Shown here piece after piece: positions 24,549 through 33,878 of a stretch of DNA of 64,000 nucleotides. The DNA is from Exiguobacterium sp. AM39-5BH (GTDB taxonomy: Bacteria; Bacillota; Bacilli; Exiguobacteriales; Exiguobacteriaceae). How positions within the stretch are numbered: position 1 is the stretch's first letter; each line of letters starts with the position of its first letter. Both the position numbers and the translations under genes were made by a program. The notes under the pieces were generated by a model. The model ran no database searches. It was not told where the DNA came from and worked only from the letters and a program-made list of their open reading frames with translations. The stretch lies in assembly GCF_003467445.1 (NCBI RefSeq), contig NZ_QSGS01000007.1, positions 62,001 to 126,000 on the forward strand. Reading direction: 5' to 3'.

Positions 24549-25997
24549 TTATCGTGAGAAGCGTCGATTCAACGACGTTCCCATTCGAGAGAACCGCTCG
24601 GTGCCAAGCTTGCGCCGGTTCGAGGCGGCGAACACGTAATAATCGACTTTGCCCATGTAATAAATTAAGCGTAGTCCGGCCAAGAAGAACGTGATGGTCG
24701 TGCTGACGGCAAAACCGACGCCATACCAATCAATGCCGTGCGGCAAGAGTAGCAACGTGAACAAGGCGTTCAGCGTGAAGAAGGACAGATTGATGAACAG
24801 TGCCCCGCGCCGGTCCTCGAAATAGAGCAACAACAGCGTCAAGATAAGAATCATCGCGTTCGAGAACGCCGCGAGCGTCGTCATCTGAAAAATTTGGCCG
24901 ATCTCATCCGGGACACCGATCCAACCGACGAAGGCGCTCGCCATGAGGATGGCGAACAGGGTCACAACACCTTGACTCCGCGCGAGTCGAATCAACTCAT
25001 TTTTTAATACTGTCGTCATCGTCTGTTTCGCCTTTTCGATTTGATGGAGCGCTCCGCCGTAATTGATCAACCCATAAAATGTGCGATAGCGCTCATAAAA
25101 CCGGGTCTCGACAGCGACGACAAACAATAGTTGCGTCGGGATAATCGTCAAGTACGACCAAAAGATGGCCGTATCATAATACGGGTTGAACAAGAATGAG
25201 TCCGCGATGACGACACGCCCTTCGCCGAACCAGATGATGAAATTCGTGACCCAAATCCCAAGCACGTACAACACCCCGATGGCAAACAAATCCGGATAGC
25301 GGTCGAAGTACTTGAAGTACGAGAACTCTTTCACCGCGTAGCGAAGAGGGAACGTCCGAAGCATCGCGAAGAACAGGCCGAACAACGTTACAATCATCCC
25401 GACCGTGAAGCCGAGCAACAACTCGAGGCTCGACGGGTCGGTCATGAGACGACTGATCGCATAAACGCTTACGACCGAGATGAGGCCGCCTAGCAAGAAA
25501 CTATAGGCCACCGCTTGATAATATTTAGCGGCACTTAAAAACAAGAACATGACCCAGATAACGTTGATCGTCATGAACAAGACGAACAGCGTCAATTTGT
25601 AAAAGAAGTCGAGCGGAGACAATAGCCAAAAGATGCCGTACAATATCGTCGCGGCGAGAATCGTCACTTTAAGCATCCCGGTGAAGACCGGGAAAATCTC
25701 GTGCGCCTTCTTCTCGTAAAACAAGTCCGCCACGTATCGGGTGACGACGAGTTGTTGGAAACTGAACAAGATTTGCGAGAAGATGAACGCATACGAGACC
25801 GAGATCATGAAGAGCGTCCTCTCGGCGAGCGATAACGCCGGCATTTGAAATGCCAACCATTGAATCGTCCCAACGACCAAGATGACGATTAACCACGGGC
25901 CGGATGTGACGAGGCCTGAGAACGTATACGCCTTCAACCTGGACGAATAGTAGTCTTCTTGGAACAACTTCTGCAACTTAAACCCGATGCCCGCCAT
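24549..25997 (-). CDS. pelG: PelG, Pel exopolysaccharide inner-membrane transporter
   Basis: 482 residues, about twelve membrane helices. The start MAGIGFKLQKLFQEDYYSSR and LKAYTFSGLVTSGPWL are PelG hallmarks, as is the mid-protein FYERYRTFYGLINYGGALHQI. PelG is a MOP-like transporter that moves the nascent polymer across the membrane with PelD and PelE. ATG 25997 has GAGGAGGGAA upstream; the gene overlaps the pelF 3' end by 20 bases. Last gene of the pel operon. Confidence 0.92.
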   Translation of the reverse strand: MAGIGFKLQKLFQEDYYSSRLKAYTFSGLVTSGPWLIVILVVGTIQWLAFQMPALSLAERTLFMISVSYAFIFSQILFSFQQLVVTRYVADLFYEKKAHEIFPVFTGMLKVTILAATILYGIFWLLSPLDFFYKLTLFVLFMTINVIWVMFLFLSAAKYYQAVAYSFLLGGLISVVSVYAISRLMTDPSSLELLLGFTVGMIVTLFGLFFAMLRTFPLRYAVKEFSYFKYFDRYPDLFAIGVLYVLGIWVTNFIIWFGEGRVVIADSFLFNPYYDTAIFWSYLTIIPTQLLFVVAVETRFYERYRTFYGLINYGGALHQIEKAKQTMTTVLKNELIRLARSQGVVTLFAILMASAFVGWIGVPDEIGQIFQMTTLAAFSNAMILILTLLLLYFEDRRGALFINLSFFTLNALFTLLLLPHGIDWYGVGFAVSTTITFFLAGLRLIYYMGKVDYYVFAASNRRKLGTERFSRMGTSLNRRFSR

Positions 25998-27394
25998 ACT
26001 GTTCCCTCCTCGTTTCATAGATGGCCTTGTAGCGGTCCACGACCTGTTGGAGACGATAATATTGGCGGACGCGCTCTCGACCGTTCTTACCGAAACGCAT
26101 TCGTTCCTGCGGATAATCCATCATCCACTCGACCTTGTCCGCTACTGCTTCCGGATGGACCGGGGGCACAATAAAACCAGCCGGTCCGAACGGGTCGTCT
26201 GCTCGGCCGTACAGGAGCTCGGAGCATGCCCCGACATCGGTGGCGACCCACGGAATGCCGGCCGCCATCCCCTCAAGAATCGCGAGCGGCTGACCTTCCG
26301 AAATGCTCGTCAGGAGCAATAAATCGAAGGTCGGCAAATAGGCTTGGACGTCCACTTTCCCGACGAGCTCGACGTAATCGGTCAATCCACTCTGTTCAAT
26401 GAGCAGACGGCACTCTTCCGCATAATCCTCATCTTCATCGAGCGGACCCATGATTGTCAGCTTGAACAGACGATGCCGCTCCTGCAAAATCTTGGCGGCG
26501 TAAATCATTGTCTTTAAGTCTTTGATTGGGACTAAGCGGACGATGGCACCGATTTGAAAGAGGTCGTTATCAGGCGCTCCACAACTTCTTGAATTTGTCG
26601 CTCCGCAATGCCGTTAGCGATGATTTTCGTCTTCTCGCTCGGGGCGCCAATCCATTCTTGATATTCACGATTCCGTTCAAACAAGGCGATAATCTCATCG
26701 GCCGCATTGTACGCTTCACGCGACAAGTGATGGAAGAAGCGGACCCATCTCGGCTTATACGGTGCCGGTATCCAATATGACTGTAAAATTTCCTCTTCAC
26801 GTTCCCGCGAGTAGATGCCGTGCTCCGTCAAGATGAAGGGGATTCCTTGCGTTTCTTTCATGTAAGAGGCGACCACGCCGGCATAGCCCGTCGATACGGA
26901 GTGGACGAGATCGACTTTCGGAAGCGGTTGATGGAGCACCCGTAAGATCGGGGTGTACATACTTTGCCACATCCAAAAGTAGTCGATGAACGACCCACCG
27001 TTCATCTCTTCGGAGTAAGCCGATTTCACGTTTTTCCAAAAGAACTCGCTTGCAAAAAACACTTGACTCGAGGTACCTTTTTTCCAAGTAAGCGAAGTGC
27101 TTGCCGATTCGGACTTTTCAACATGAGCCAGTCGGATACATGCTCCTCTTCCTCGGCATCCCATTTGATCCGTCCTTTTGCGCGCTCGCCCACATCATGT
27201 AAATACAAATGAGTGATTCCTGAGACGTTGGGCGGTAACGGATACTTCATTTCTTCCGGACGTTTCTCATTCGGCTGAATCGAAATGATTTCAAACGACA
27301 CATTCGGCATTTCTTCAATCAATGTCTGTGTCCAACTCGAAACGCCTCCGCTGACGTACGGATAACTTCCCTCTAACACGAGTCCAATTTTCAT
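25978..27394 (-). pseudogene. pelF: PelF, Pel polymerase glycosyltransferase (GT4), two frameshifts
   Basis: Three frames give one PelF of about 470 residues. Part 1 (from ATG 27394): IGLVLEGSYPYVSGGVSSW, GRIKWDAEEEEHVSDW. Part 2 (to about 26570): FILTEHGIYSREREEEILQ, KIIANGIAERQIQEVVER. Part 3: DNDLFQIGAIVRLVPIKDLK, then SEGQPLAILEGMAAGIPWV with the EX7E motif of retaining GT-B enzymes. The first join is in a run of six A near 27082 (seven A restore the frame), the second near 26570; both need one extra base. PelF is the cytoplasmic UDP-sugar polymerase of Pel. All domains survive, so sequencing error is plausible. The start overlaps the preceding stop (ATGA). Confidence 0.85.
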
Positions 27395-29238
27395 TGCGCC
27401 TCCCCCTTGATGGCGATTTCTGCATTCGCCGATGTCAGCTTGACAAGATAGAGCGGTCGGTCGGCCTCCCACTGTTCGATCGTCCCAAAATCAAACTCTC
27501 CGGTCTCAAGTGATTGACCTGGTTTCAAACGAACGATGAAATGGGATGGGTTGACAAGCCCTTCTCCAGCCAAATAGACGGTCGACTCATCAAACGTGAC
27601 ATTTAAATCGGCTTGTTGATACGTAATCATCTTTTCAGTCGCATAATGTTGCGTGTACGCCTCGAGGTGTGGGTAATCGTCATTTACATCGCGCACAATT
27701 TTACGCAGACTCACGAACATCGTATCCCAGTCGCGTCCAAACGCCCGGTCTGGGTCGATGACATCGTCCGGATGAATGAAATGTGAAAACACGCCGAAGT
27801 TGGCGATGGCATCAACCATCTGGAAAATCGACCCGCGCTCTTCTCCGTAATCACTCGTGACGCGCGGGAAATGATAGAGATGTGAATGCGTCGCATCAAA
27901 TTCAAATTCTTGTATAAAGTCTCCGTTTTCGGGTTCCCCTGTATAGAGGGATGCAATCGTACGAAGCTCCGGCAACGCTTCAGCAATCGCATCGACACCG
28001 GTCCGATTGAGGGCATTCGAGGGCGGGACGTATGACTTAAGCGTCTCAGCCGGGAAATAATTGGCGAACACGGCTTCGGCTTGTAATAATGAACGCTTCA
28101 TTTCTTCTTTATCTTTCCAAGGAATATATTCATACGTCGGATCAATCGGTTCATCAGCTGTGACCAGTGATTGATGGTTATAGCCGTGAAGGCCGATCTC
28201 CCCGCCGTGAGCAATCAGTTTGCGTCCGAAGTAAAGCATCGGAAATTCACCACGTTTGATCAACTGCTCATCGACGAGTTCCATCTCTTCCTCATACGTC
28301 CCGATCATGGCACCTGTATAAATCAAATCTTCCTCTTCTGCTAGGTCGACCATGTCTTCCCACCAATTCTCAGCGAAGAAATCTTTGACCGATTTATCAA
28401 GCGGCGTGGCGGAGACGTCTTTCATTTTCCCGTCCATGACCGGTGCCGGAAAATCATCGATGTACATGAGTTTAATGGCTGCTTGTGCCGTGACAAACGC
28501 TGGTGGCATCGTGCCGAGCGTTTGGACGAACAAGCCGCGTATCATTTTTTGGTCGGTGATTGTCGTATTCCAGTAAAGGACATTCCCGTCACCGACGCTA
28601 TATTCCCAAAGAATCGGGAAATCTTCGGCTGATAGTAAGACGTTGGCATCATCTGCAATCGCGAAATCAATTAGACTATGGACAAATAAATCGTCTGGCG
28701 GGTTCAAGTCGATATATCCAGGAAAAATCGTCTCTTCAAAATTCAAGCCGTATACGTCTGGCACGAATTCGCCAATTTCTTCAATCCCGGTCAACTCGTT
28801 CCACGCCGGGTCTTTAAACCGGTTCGCGAAGATGAGGTTGCCCCCTTGTTCGACATAACGTTTCATCTCCGCAAATGGCCATTCGGCAGTGCGTTCACCC
28901 GTGAAAATAATAATGGTGTATGGAGAAGGCGCAATCGAGCCGACGTCGCCAGGAGTCACTTCGCGTACGTCGAGCTTCGCATATTGTAGACCGTGCAGGA
29001 GATTGTCCGCTGTTTTAACGGCCAAATCTCCCTCATTCCGAACGAGATAAATTTGAAGTTGATGCTCTCCAGCTTTCGCTGAGGCGTTGTTCTTCAACTG
29101 GTCGATCTTTACCTTTTGCTCGGTGACGTTCGGCAATAACGTATGCAGCGAATGAATCCGTACGTATTGAATCGCACCGACAATGACTAACAATAGGACG
29201 ATGAAGAGCGAGAATGAGATTATAGTTCGTTTTTCCAT
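27391..29238 (-). CDS. pelA: PelA deacetylase-domain protein (DUF2194)
   Basis: 615 residues: an N-terminal membrane anchor (IISFSLFIVLLLVIVGAIQYV), a Rossmann-like region with YTIIIFTGERTAEWPFAEMKRY, and a polysaccharide-deacetylase-like domain from about 250 (KLMYIDDFPAPVMDG, GEIGLHGYNHQS, SYVPPSNALN, FGVFSHFIHPDD). Metal ligands plausibly include the DD of YIDDF and the histidines of LHGYNHQ. It corresponds to the C-terminal half of Pseudomonas PelA, as in Gram-positive pelDEA(DA)FG operons, and would partly deacetylate the polymer outside the cell. The hydrolase half is a separate lipoprotein at 31486. Confidence 0.85.
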   Translation of the reverse strand: MEKRTIISFSLFIVLLLVIVGAIQYVRIHSLHTLLPNVTEQKVKIDQLKNNASAKAGEHQLQIYLVRNEGDLAVKTADNLLHGLQYAKLDVREVTPGDVGSIAPSPYTIIIFTGERTAEWPFAEMKRYVEQGGNLIFANRFKDPAWNELTGIEEIGEFVPDVYGLNFEETIFPGYIDLNPPDDLFVHSLIDFAIADDANVLLSAEDFPILWEYSVGDGNVLYWNTTITDQKMIRGLFVQTLGTMPPAFVTAQAAIKLMYIDDFPAPVMDGKMKDVSATPLDKSVKDFFAENWWEDMVDLAEEEDLIYTGAMIGTYEEEMELVDEQLIKRGEFPMLYFGRKLIAHGGEIGLHGYNHQSLVTADEPIDPTYEYIPWKDKEEMKRSLLQAEAVFANYFPAETLKSYVPPSNALNRTGVDAIAEALPELRTIASLYTGEPENGDFIQEFEFDATHSHLYHFPRVTSDYGEERGSIFQMVDAIANFGVFSHFIHPDDVIDPDRAFGRDWDTMFVSLRKIVRDVNDDYPHLEAYTQHYATEKMITYQQADLNVTFDESTVYLAGEGLVNPSHFIVRLKPGQSLETGEFDFGTIEQWEADRPLYLVKLTSANAEIAIKGEAQ

Positions 29239-30157
29239 GATGTCGTGTCACTCCATTCTTCAAACAACAGTCGGTACTCATATGGCACATCCTCGAGTGT
29301 GAACTGGGTCTGCATCATAAACATGACCGCCTTCACTTCATTCCATCGCTCGCGCTCATAATAGTAGTTGATGAGCATGAGATGGGATTCAATCCGTTCT
29401 GGAAAATGATGGACGTATTCCTTCAGGATGTTCAATTGCTCTTTCGGACGCTGTAACGTGAGATAAATCTCGTTCAAGTCTCATAGATCCATGGCGTCGG
29501 CGGATAGAGCGTTTTCGCTTTCAACAACTCCTCGAGCCAAGCGTCCCGTTTGTCTTTCAACATGACCTCGGTGATGAGCTCGCTATGGATCATTCGTTTG
29601 TACACCATCGCAAGCCGATGAATCGTGTCGGGCTTCCCTAAATCATACTCACGTTTCGCAAGCTTTAATTCCTGTTCATATTGATCGATTAAGATATTCA
29701 TCGTCGCCGCGGCATAATGGACCGTCTCGCTGTCGGTACTTTCAAGCCCCATCTGTAAATACTTCCCTTGCTGGTCAATCGACTGATTGACGTGGGTCAA
29801 AATCGAATGTTTGCGGATGGCCGGATCTTTCGAGTTGATCGCATCGGTGAGCGGCAACAGATGGGTGCTGTTGCTTGCTTCATGACGAATTTGTTCATAG
29901 TTGACGACCTTGAAATCGATGTAATCGTCATAGTCTTCAATCAGCCCGCTTCGTCCGAATCGTGCAGCAATCCGATACACCACATAGACGGCAAGTTCGG
30001 CTAGAAACGGTAAGAACAGACCGAAACTGAGAGCAGCGACGGCAACCCCATAGTCAGGTGCTTTCATTTTTTGTTTCAACCCAATCAATAAGAGGAAAGC
30101 GACCAGCGCATGGACGACATAAATTCCGATGATCAGGAGACGAATGGTAGCGTCCAT
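29220..30157 (-). pseudogene. pelE: PelE, frameshifted near the C-terminus
   Basis: From ATG 30157 (GGGGG nine bases upstream) 227 residues run to WIYET and stop; one extra base near 29480 joins this to LNEIYLTLQRPKEQLNILK and 70 more residues. Two N-terminal membrane helices (LLIIGIYVVHALVAFLLLI, AVAALSFGLFLPFLAELAVYVVY) precede a helical repeat region (TPR-like), the PelE layout. PelE forms the membrane synthase assembly with PelD, PelF and PelG. It starts 4 bases after pelD and overlaps the next gene by 19. Confidence 0.75.
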
Positions 30158-30161
30158 ATCG

Positions 30162-31379
30162 TCACACCCCCTTCTGGATTAAAATCCCTTCGATTCGATC
30201 ATAGATTCGTTGTCGATGATCTTCACTCGTTCCTGGGAGTAAGAGCAACAGCTTGTTCTCTTCCGGGTCATACCCGACGACATCAATCTCGCGCAAATAC
30301 GAATGAACGATGGCCTCGATGCTCTCGAGCGAAACGGGTTCATATCCGAGCGGATAGTCGAGCACGATATATGGCTGCCCGTGGTGAATTTTCTTTTGTT
30401 CCTGGATGGCGACAAGTTCCATGAACGCCTCTTTCTTATAGAACGAGGTGCCTTTATGCATCTTCTCGTGCTGCTCTTTACGAATCAGGTTCTCGGCGTT
30501 TTGAATGCGTGTTCCGATCCAAGAGAAGAGGATATTGAGGACATGCAAGTCATCAGTCGTCAATTTTCGAAGCGGCAACCGCTTGATGACGACGACTTCA
30601 CGGGTCATTCCGTCGACGATAATCGGCGCGAGCAACATCGGGTCTGTATCCTCGTCATCGAGTTGACGGAGTGTCGTTTCTTGGACTTGGAAGAATCGTT
30701 TGAACATGCTCGACGCCTCATCAAGAAAAATCGTTTGTGGAAACTCTTTCTTGTCCGTTTGACGAATTAAAAGACGCATCGATTTTTGAGAACGGTCAAC
30801 GTGATACATAGCAACGTCACTTGCTAAGAACGTTTTTTTCAACAAACGGATTGTCTCGCTCCGAATCAACTCTGGATGCGGCAAATCGAGCGATACGGCA
30901 AGTTCATACAATTGGTTCAAACTGTACTCGGATTGAAGTAGTTTTTGACGAAGTGTGGTTTGCGAAGTGTTGAGTAAATCGACGGTCTCTTTCAAATAGG
31001 TATTTTCATCTTTCAGCTCTTCATTGCGGAACTGAGTGATTTCGTGCCGTTCTCGAAACGACGTACTGAATAAACCGACGATGACCGTGATGGCGAAATA
31101 GTAAAACAATGTAAGAAGTGAGTTTGTATCGTAGAACAATAGGAAGATGTCTCCCCCTACCAAGCCGGTGTATAACACTTTGTAGAGCAGCAACATACCG
31201 AAACTGATTAAGCCGAAAATGGTCCCATATCGTAAGGCGAATAAAATGGCGGCCACATAAAACAAGTTCAGTTCATTTTGAATCGTACCTAAATCAAAAA
31301 ACAAATCGATTGCTATCAATAGGGCGAACACGACAAGAATCTCGACCCATTTGAGCCACGGACGGTCTTGAGCATACAG
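30162..31379 (-). CDS. pelD: PelD, c-di-GMP receptor of the Pel synthase; start uncertain
   Basis: About 390-405 residues: four N-terminal membrane helices, a coiled-coil stretch (RHEITQFRNEELKDENTYLK), a GAF domain (about 140-280) and a degenerate GGDEF domain. Near the end REIDVVGYDPEENKLLLLLPG aligns with RxxD-x5-GGDEF-xLLLP: the inhibitory c-di-GMP site RxxD is kept, while the catalytic GGDEF is PEENK. So it should bind but not make c-di-GMP. In-frame starts are odd: GAGGAGGGG is well placed for CTG 31379; the first GTG (31331) lacks a site and would clip the first helix; ATG 31375 is out of frame by one base. Confidence 0.87.
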   Translation of the reverse strand: MYAQDRPWLKWVEILVVFALLIAIDLFFDLGTIQNELNLFYVAAILFALRYGTIFGLISFGMLLLYKVLYTGLVGGDIFLLFYDTNSLLTLFYYFAITVIVGLFSTSFRERHEITQFRNEELKDENTYLKETVDLLNTSQTTLRQKLLQSEYSLNQLYELAVSLDLPHPELIRSETIRLLKKTFLASDVAMYHVDRSQKSMRLLIRQTDKKEFPQTIFLDEASSMFKRFFQVQETTLRQLDDEDTDPMLLAPIIVDGMTREVVVIKRLPLRKLTTDDLHVLNILFSWIGTRIQNAENLIRKEQHEKMHKGTSFYKKEAFMELVAIQEQKKIHHGQPYIVLDYPLGYEPVSLESIEAIVHSYLREIDVVGYDPEENKLLLLLPGTSEDHRQRIYDRIEGILIQKGV

Positions 31380-31485
31380 AATGATAATCCCCTCCTCGTT
31401 GATTTAACTCGTGCTTTTCAGTTTGGATACGAGATGATTTACACCTATCTGCGGGATAAATCGTCCCATATCACTTTATAATTAA

Positions 31486-32319
31486 TTATAACCTAAAAAT
31501 CCCATGTATTGTAATAAGTTGGTTCGTGATAATGGATGAATCCGTTCGCTTCGGCATATCCCGACTTGTCGCCTCTTCTTGGTCTGAGACGGTGAGGACA
31601 GCGATTCCGTATTCGTCTTGAATCGCGTTCATTCGATCGAGCATCTCCATCGACCAAGAGTCGGACGTGATTTCCGTGTAGTTAAAACCTTCCCACATGA
31701 AGCCTTCCACATAAGGCGCACTCGTTCGTTCAAGCGTCTCGATCCCCCAGTTTTGGACGACTGGGACGCCCGGATATGCCTTTTCAATCGCTTGTAAAAA
31801 GGCCTCGAGCCCAGCCAGCTGTTCTTCTAAGTCGTCCGGATAGTCGAGGTGGACGTCATCGATATCCCCGACCGTGTCGAGGAAAATTCCGTCCAGATGT
31901 TTATTGATGACTTGTTTTTGAATTTCACGGATTAAAATTTTACGGAAATCGGACGAGCTGATATCCGTCAAATACGAATCCCATTTCGGGAAATAGATGC
32001 GTTCCCCGTCCCGATAAAAGAAATCGCCTTTGTCCATTTGGCCGATGAGCGCCCGATTCCACGTGTCTGCTTCCATCACGTTAATATAGCCGAGCACTTT
32101 CGTCCCGTTCGACCGAATCGTTTCAATCTGTTCCGGTGTATACCAAATCGGTTCGATGATGACGAGGTCGTATCGGGCCATGTCTTCAATGATCGCCTCG
32201 GTCGGCATGTTATAAAAAATCTTATAGGAATGGATTTCATCAAAATCAAACGGCTCTTTCGTCGTACATCCTCCTAAAAAGAAGATGAACAATAAGCCGC
32301 TCACTAAACATCGTCGCAC
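31486..32319 (-). CDS. Lipoprotein with PelA hydrolase-like (GH114/GH166-type) domain
   Basis: 277 residues. The signal peptide ends in a lipobox (FLGGC), so it is anchored on the outer face of the membrane. The rest is a TIM-barrel of the TM1410/GH114-related type: YDLVIIEPIWYTPEQIE, KVLGYINVME, GIFLDTVGDID and VEGFMWEGFN with candidate acidic catalytic residues. This is the family of the Pseudomonas PelA hydrolase domain. GTG 32319 has CAAGGAGGTG upstream. It leads the pel operon, 107 bases before pelD, so it may trim or release Pel. Confidence 0.75.
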   Translation of the reverse strand: MRRCLVSGLLFIFFLGGCTTKEPFDFDEIHSYKIFYNMPTEAIIEDMARYDLVIIEPIWYTPEQIETIRSNGTKVLGYINVMEADTWNRALIGQMDKGDFFYRDGERIYFPKWDSYLTDISSSDFRKILIREIQKQVINKHLDGIFLDTVGDIDDVHLDYPDDLEEQLAGLEAFLQAIEKAYPGVPVVQNWGIETLERTSAPYVEGFMWEGFNYTEITSDSWSMEMLDRMNAIQDEYGIAVLTVSDQEEATSRDMPKRTDSSIITNQLITIHGIFRL

Positions 32320-32429
32320 TCGGACACCTCCTTGTTGAATGAATCCGTCTTGGTGTGAATCGGTCCGTTTGACGGTGAACGATCAGGGAAACAACATAAT
32401 ACAGACTGTCACAGAAGGGAGAAATGGGC

Positions 32430-32894
32430 GTGAATACCATTTTATTGACGATTGCCCTATTATTCGTCGGCTTGAACGTGTTTACCTTTTTTCGACGCCA
32501 AACGTATAGACAGACCGGTTTCGACATGCGCTTGTTCAGCCACTTGTTCGTCAGCCTATTCGGCGTCATGATCGGGTTTGCCTTGATTTACTACGCGCTC
32601 TCACGCGATGGCGTCATATTGGTGACGTCACTCGAGACGATGAACGCGGTCGATCCGAACTGGCGCAATCTGCTTTACTTCAGCGGGGTCACGTTGCTGT
32701 CTATCGGATTCGGCGACCTGCTGCCAATCGGTCCGGCCCGGTTGTTCGCCTTGCTCGAAGCGGCCATCGGGATTTTGTTGCCGACAGCATTTTTTGTAAA
32801 ATCGATATACAAAAAGAAGACTGAAGAAAACAGTCTTCTAACGTCCAGTAATCAGCAAATACATGTTGAAGGCGACAAGTCCAAGCGGAAATAA
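32430..32894 (+). CDS. Two-helix potassium channel-like protein
   Basis: 154 residues. One or two N-terminal helices, then a pore region LLYFSGVTLLSIGFGDLLPIG with the K+ filter-like SIGFGD, and a final helix (RLFALLEAAIGILLPTAFF). This is the ion-trans_2 type pore domain; a charged tail follows. GTG 32430 lies eight bases from AGGGAG; ATG 32424 is too close. It is divergent from the pel operon, and its last 57 bases overlap a convergent small gene. Confidence 0.78.
   Translation: MNTILLTIALLFVGLNVFTFFRRQTYRQTGFDMRLFSHLFVSLFGVMIGFALIYYALSRDGVILVTSLETMNAVDPNWRNLLYFSGVTLLSIGFGDLLPIGPARLFALLEAAIGILLPTAFFVKSIYKKKTEENSLLTSSNQQIHVEGDKSKRK
32810..32839 (-). terminator. Minus-strand terminator inside the channel gene
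   Basis: AGAAGACTG / CAGTCTTCT followed on the minus strand by TTTTTG. It ends the small membrane gene and lies within the convergent channel coding region. Confidence 0.75.
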
Positions 32895-32990
32895 GGCCAC
32901 GACTAAAATCGGCCATTTTTTCGTCCGGATGCCGACAAATAAAAGTAAACTCCCCACTAGGAGCGCGATGAACGTCGTATACGGATTCAA
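32838..32990 (-). CDS. 50-residue membrane protein
   Basis: TTG 32990, with GGGGGA seven bases upstream, encodes MNPYTTFIALLVGSLLLFVG, then IRTKKWPILVVALFPLGLVA and a short end. Two membrane helices joined by a basic turn. A terminator sits right at its stop, supporting a true transcript. It overlaps the end of the convergent channel gene. Confidence 0.6.
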   Translation of the reverse strand: MNPYTTFIALLVGSLLLFVGIRTKKWPILVVALFPLGLVAFNMYLLITGR

Positions 32991-33038
32991 GCGTCATTCC
33001 CCCTTCTATAGAGGGGCTTTTCCCGACTCAACCGAAAA

Positions 33039-33878
33039 CTAATCGTTTGAACACCAAAGCGTCGAAAAGGCGTCACGAATTCGTCGGGCTTCCATCTCCG
33101 CAAACGGATATCCGGCTTGGTCGGCCACGCGGCGACTGACACGTTCAAATTGTTCCACCAACGTCGCATGGGCCGTTTCCACCGCTGTCACTTCGACCAA
33201 AGTGTATGTATCAAGATAAGCCTGCCATACTTCAGGGGCCAGATGCTTCTCAAGCCCATCCCCGGACTTTCCTCCGTTCGCCGTAAAGTTTGTCGCAAAG
33301 CCGACGTCCCATGCAAGCATCTGCCGGAGCATCGTTCGCATGATCGTCGCATGGTCGAATGCGTATAACAGTTGACCCCGCTTGATACCTTTGACGACGT
33401 AAAGCGACACCCACCAAAACTCGTTCCAACACTGCTCATAGTCGAATCGGCTCGGTCGTTTGATGCGGTACGTGTCATCAGATGGGATCGGTTGACCGGC
33501 AATCTCGTCTTTATCAATGAGGACGAGACTGAGTGAGTCAGCGTGAATCGCTTCCTGCACGTCACGCATAGGACGGACGGTCAAATCGACGCGATGACCG
33601 GCGGCGAACTGGACGAGAAACGCGAAACGCTCATATTCGTCGCCTCCTGGCACCTCGTCCGGCGTCTGCATAATCAAGACGTCCCCGAGCGGCGCCATCC
33701 ACGAACGGTCCTCGATGAACGCGGTCACGTCTTCGACGAAACAAGTGACATCGACGTCTTGAAAACGGTCTGGTTTTACGTGCGGATTGACGAGCGACCC
33801 GTTCAAGACGAGGACGCGGACGTCTTCCCGCTCCGCGGCCATGGCCGTCAAGTGCTCGAGCACTTGCTCATTGGTCAT
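33039..33878 (-). CDS. AadK/AadE-like aminoglycoside 6-adenylyltransferase family protein
   Basis: 279 residues, the usual ANT(6) length. The nucleotidyltransferase core reads VLVLNGSLVNPHVKPDRFQD with VDVTCFVED, giving the GSxxN...DVD metal and ATP site; RIKRPSRFDYEQCWNEFWW and VKGIKRGQLLYAFDH are typical of the C-terminal domain. The family adenylates streptomycin; chromosomal homologues may do other work. Its start overlaps the upstream pentapeptide gene by 4 bases. Confidence 0.82.
   Translation of the reverse strand: MTNEQVLEHLTAMAAEREDVRVLVLNGSLVNPHVKPDRFQDVDVTCFVEDVTAFIEDRSWMAPLGDVLIMQTPDEVPGGDEYERFAFLVQFAAGHRVDLTVRPMRDVQEAIHADSLSLVLIDKDEIAGQPIPSDDTYRIKRPSRFDYEQCWNEFWWVSLYVVKGIKRGQLLYAFDHATIMRTMLRQMLAWDVGFATNFTANGGKSGDGLEKHLAPEVWQAYLDTYTLVEVTAVETAHATLVEQFERVSRRVADQAGYPFAEMEARRIRDAFSTLWCSND

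Noticed and set aside
27026..27472. Programmed frameshifting in pelF at the A-run
   Set aside because: A second, unrelated shift occurs in the same gene and several other genes in the window show the same one-base loss, so a specific recoding signal is unlikely.
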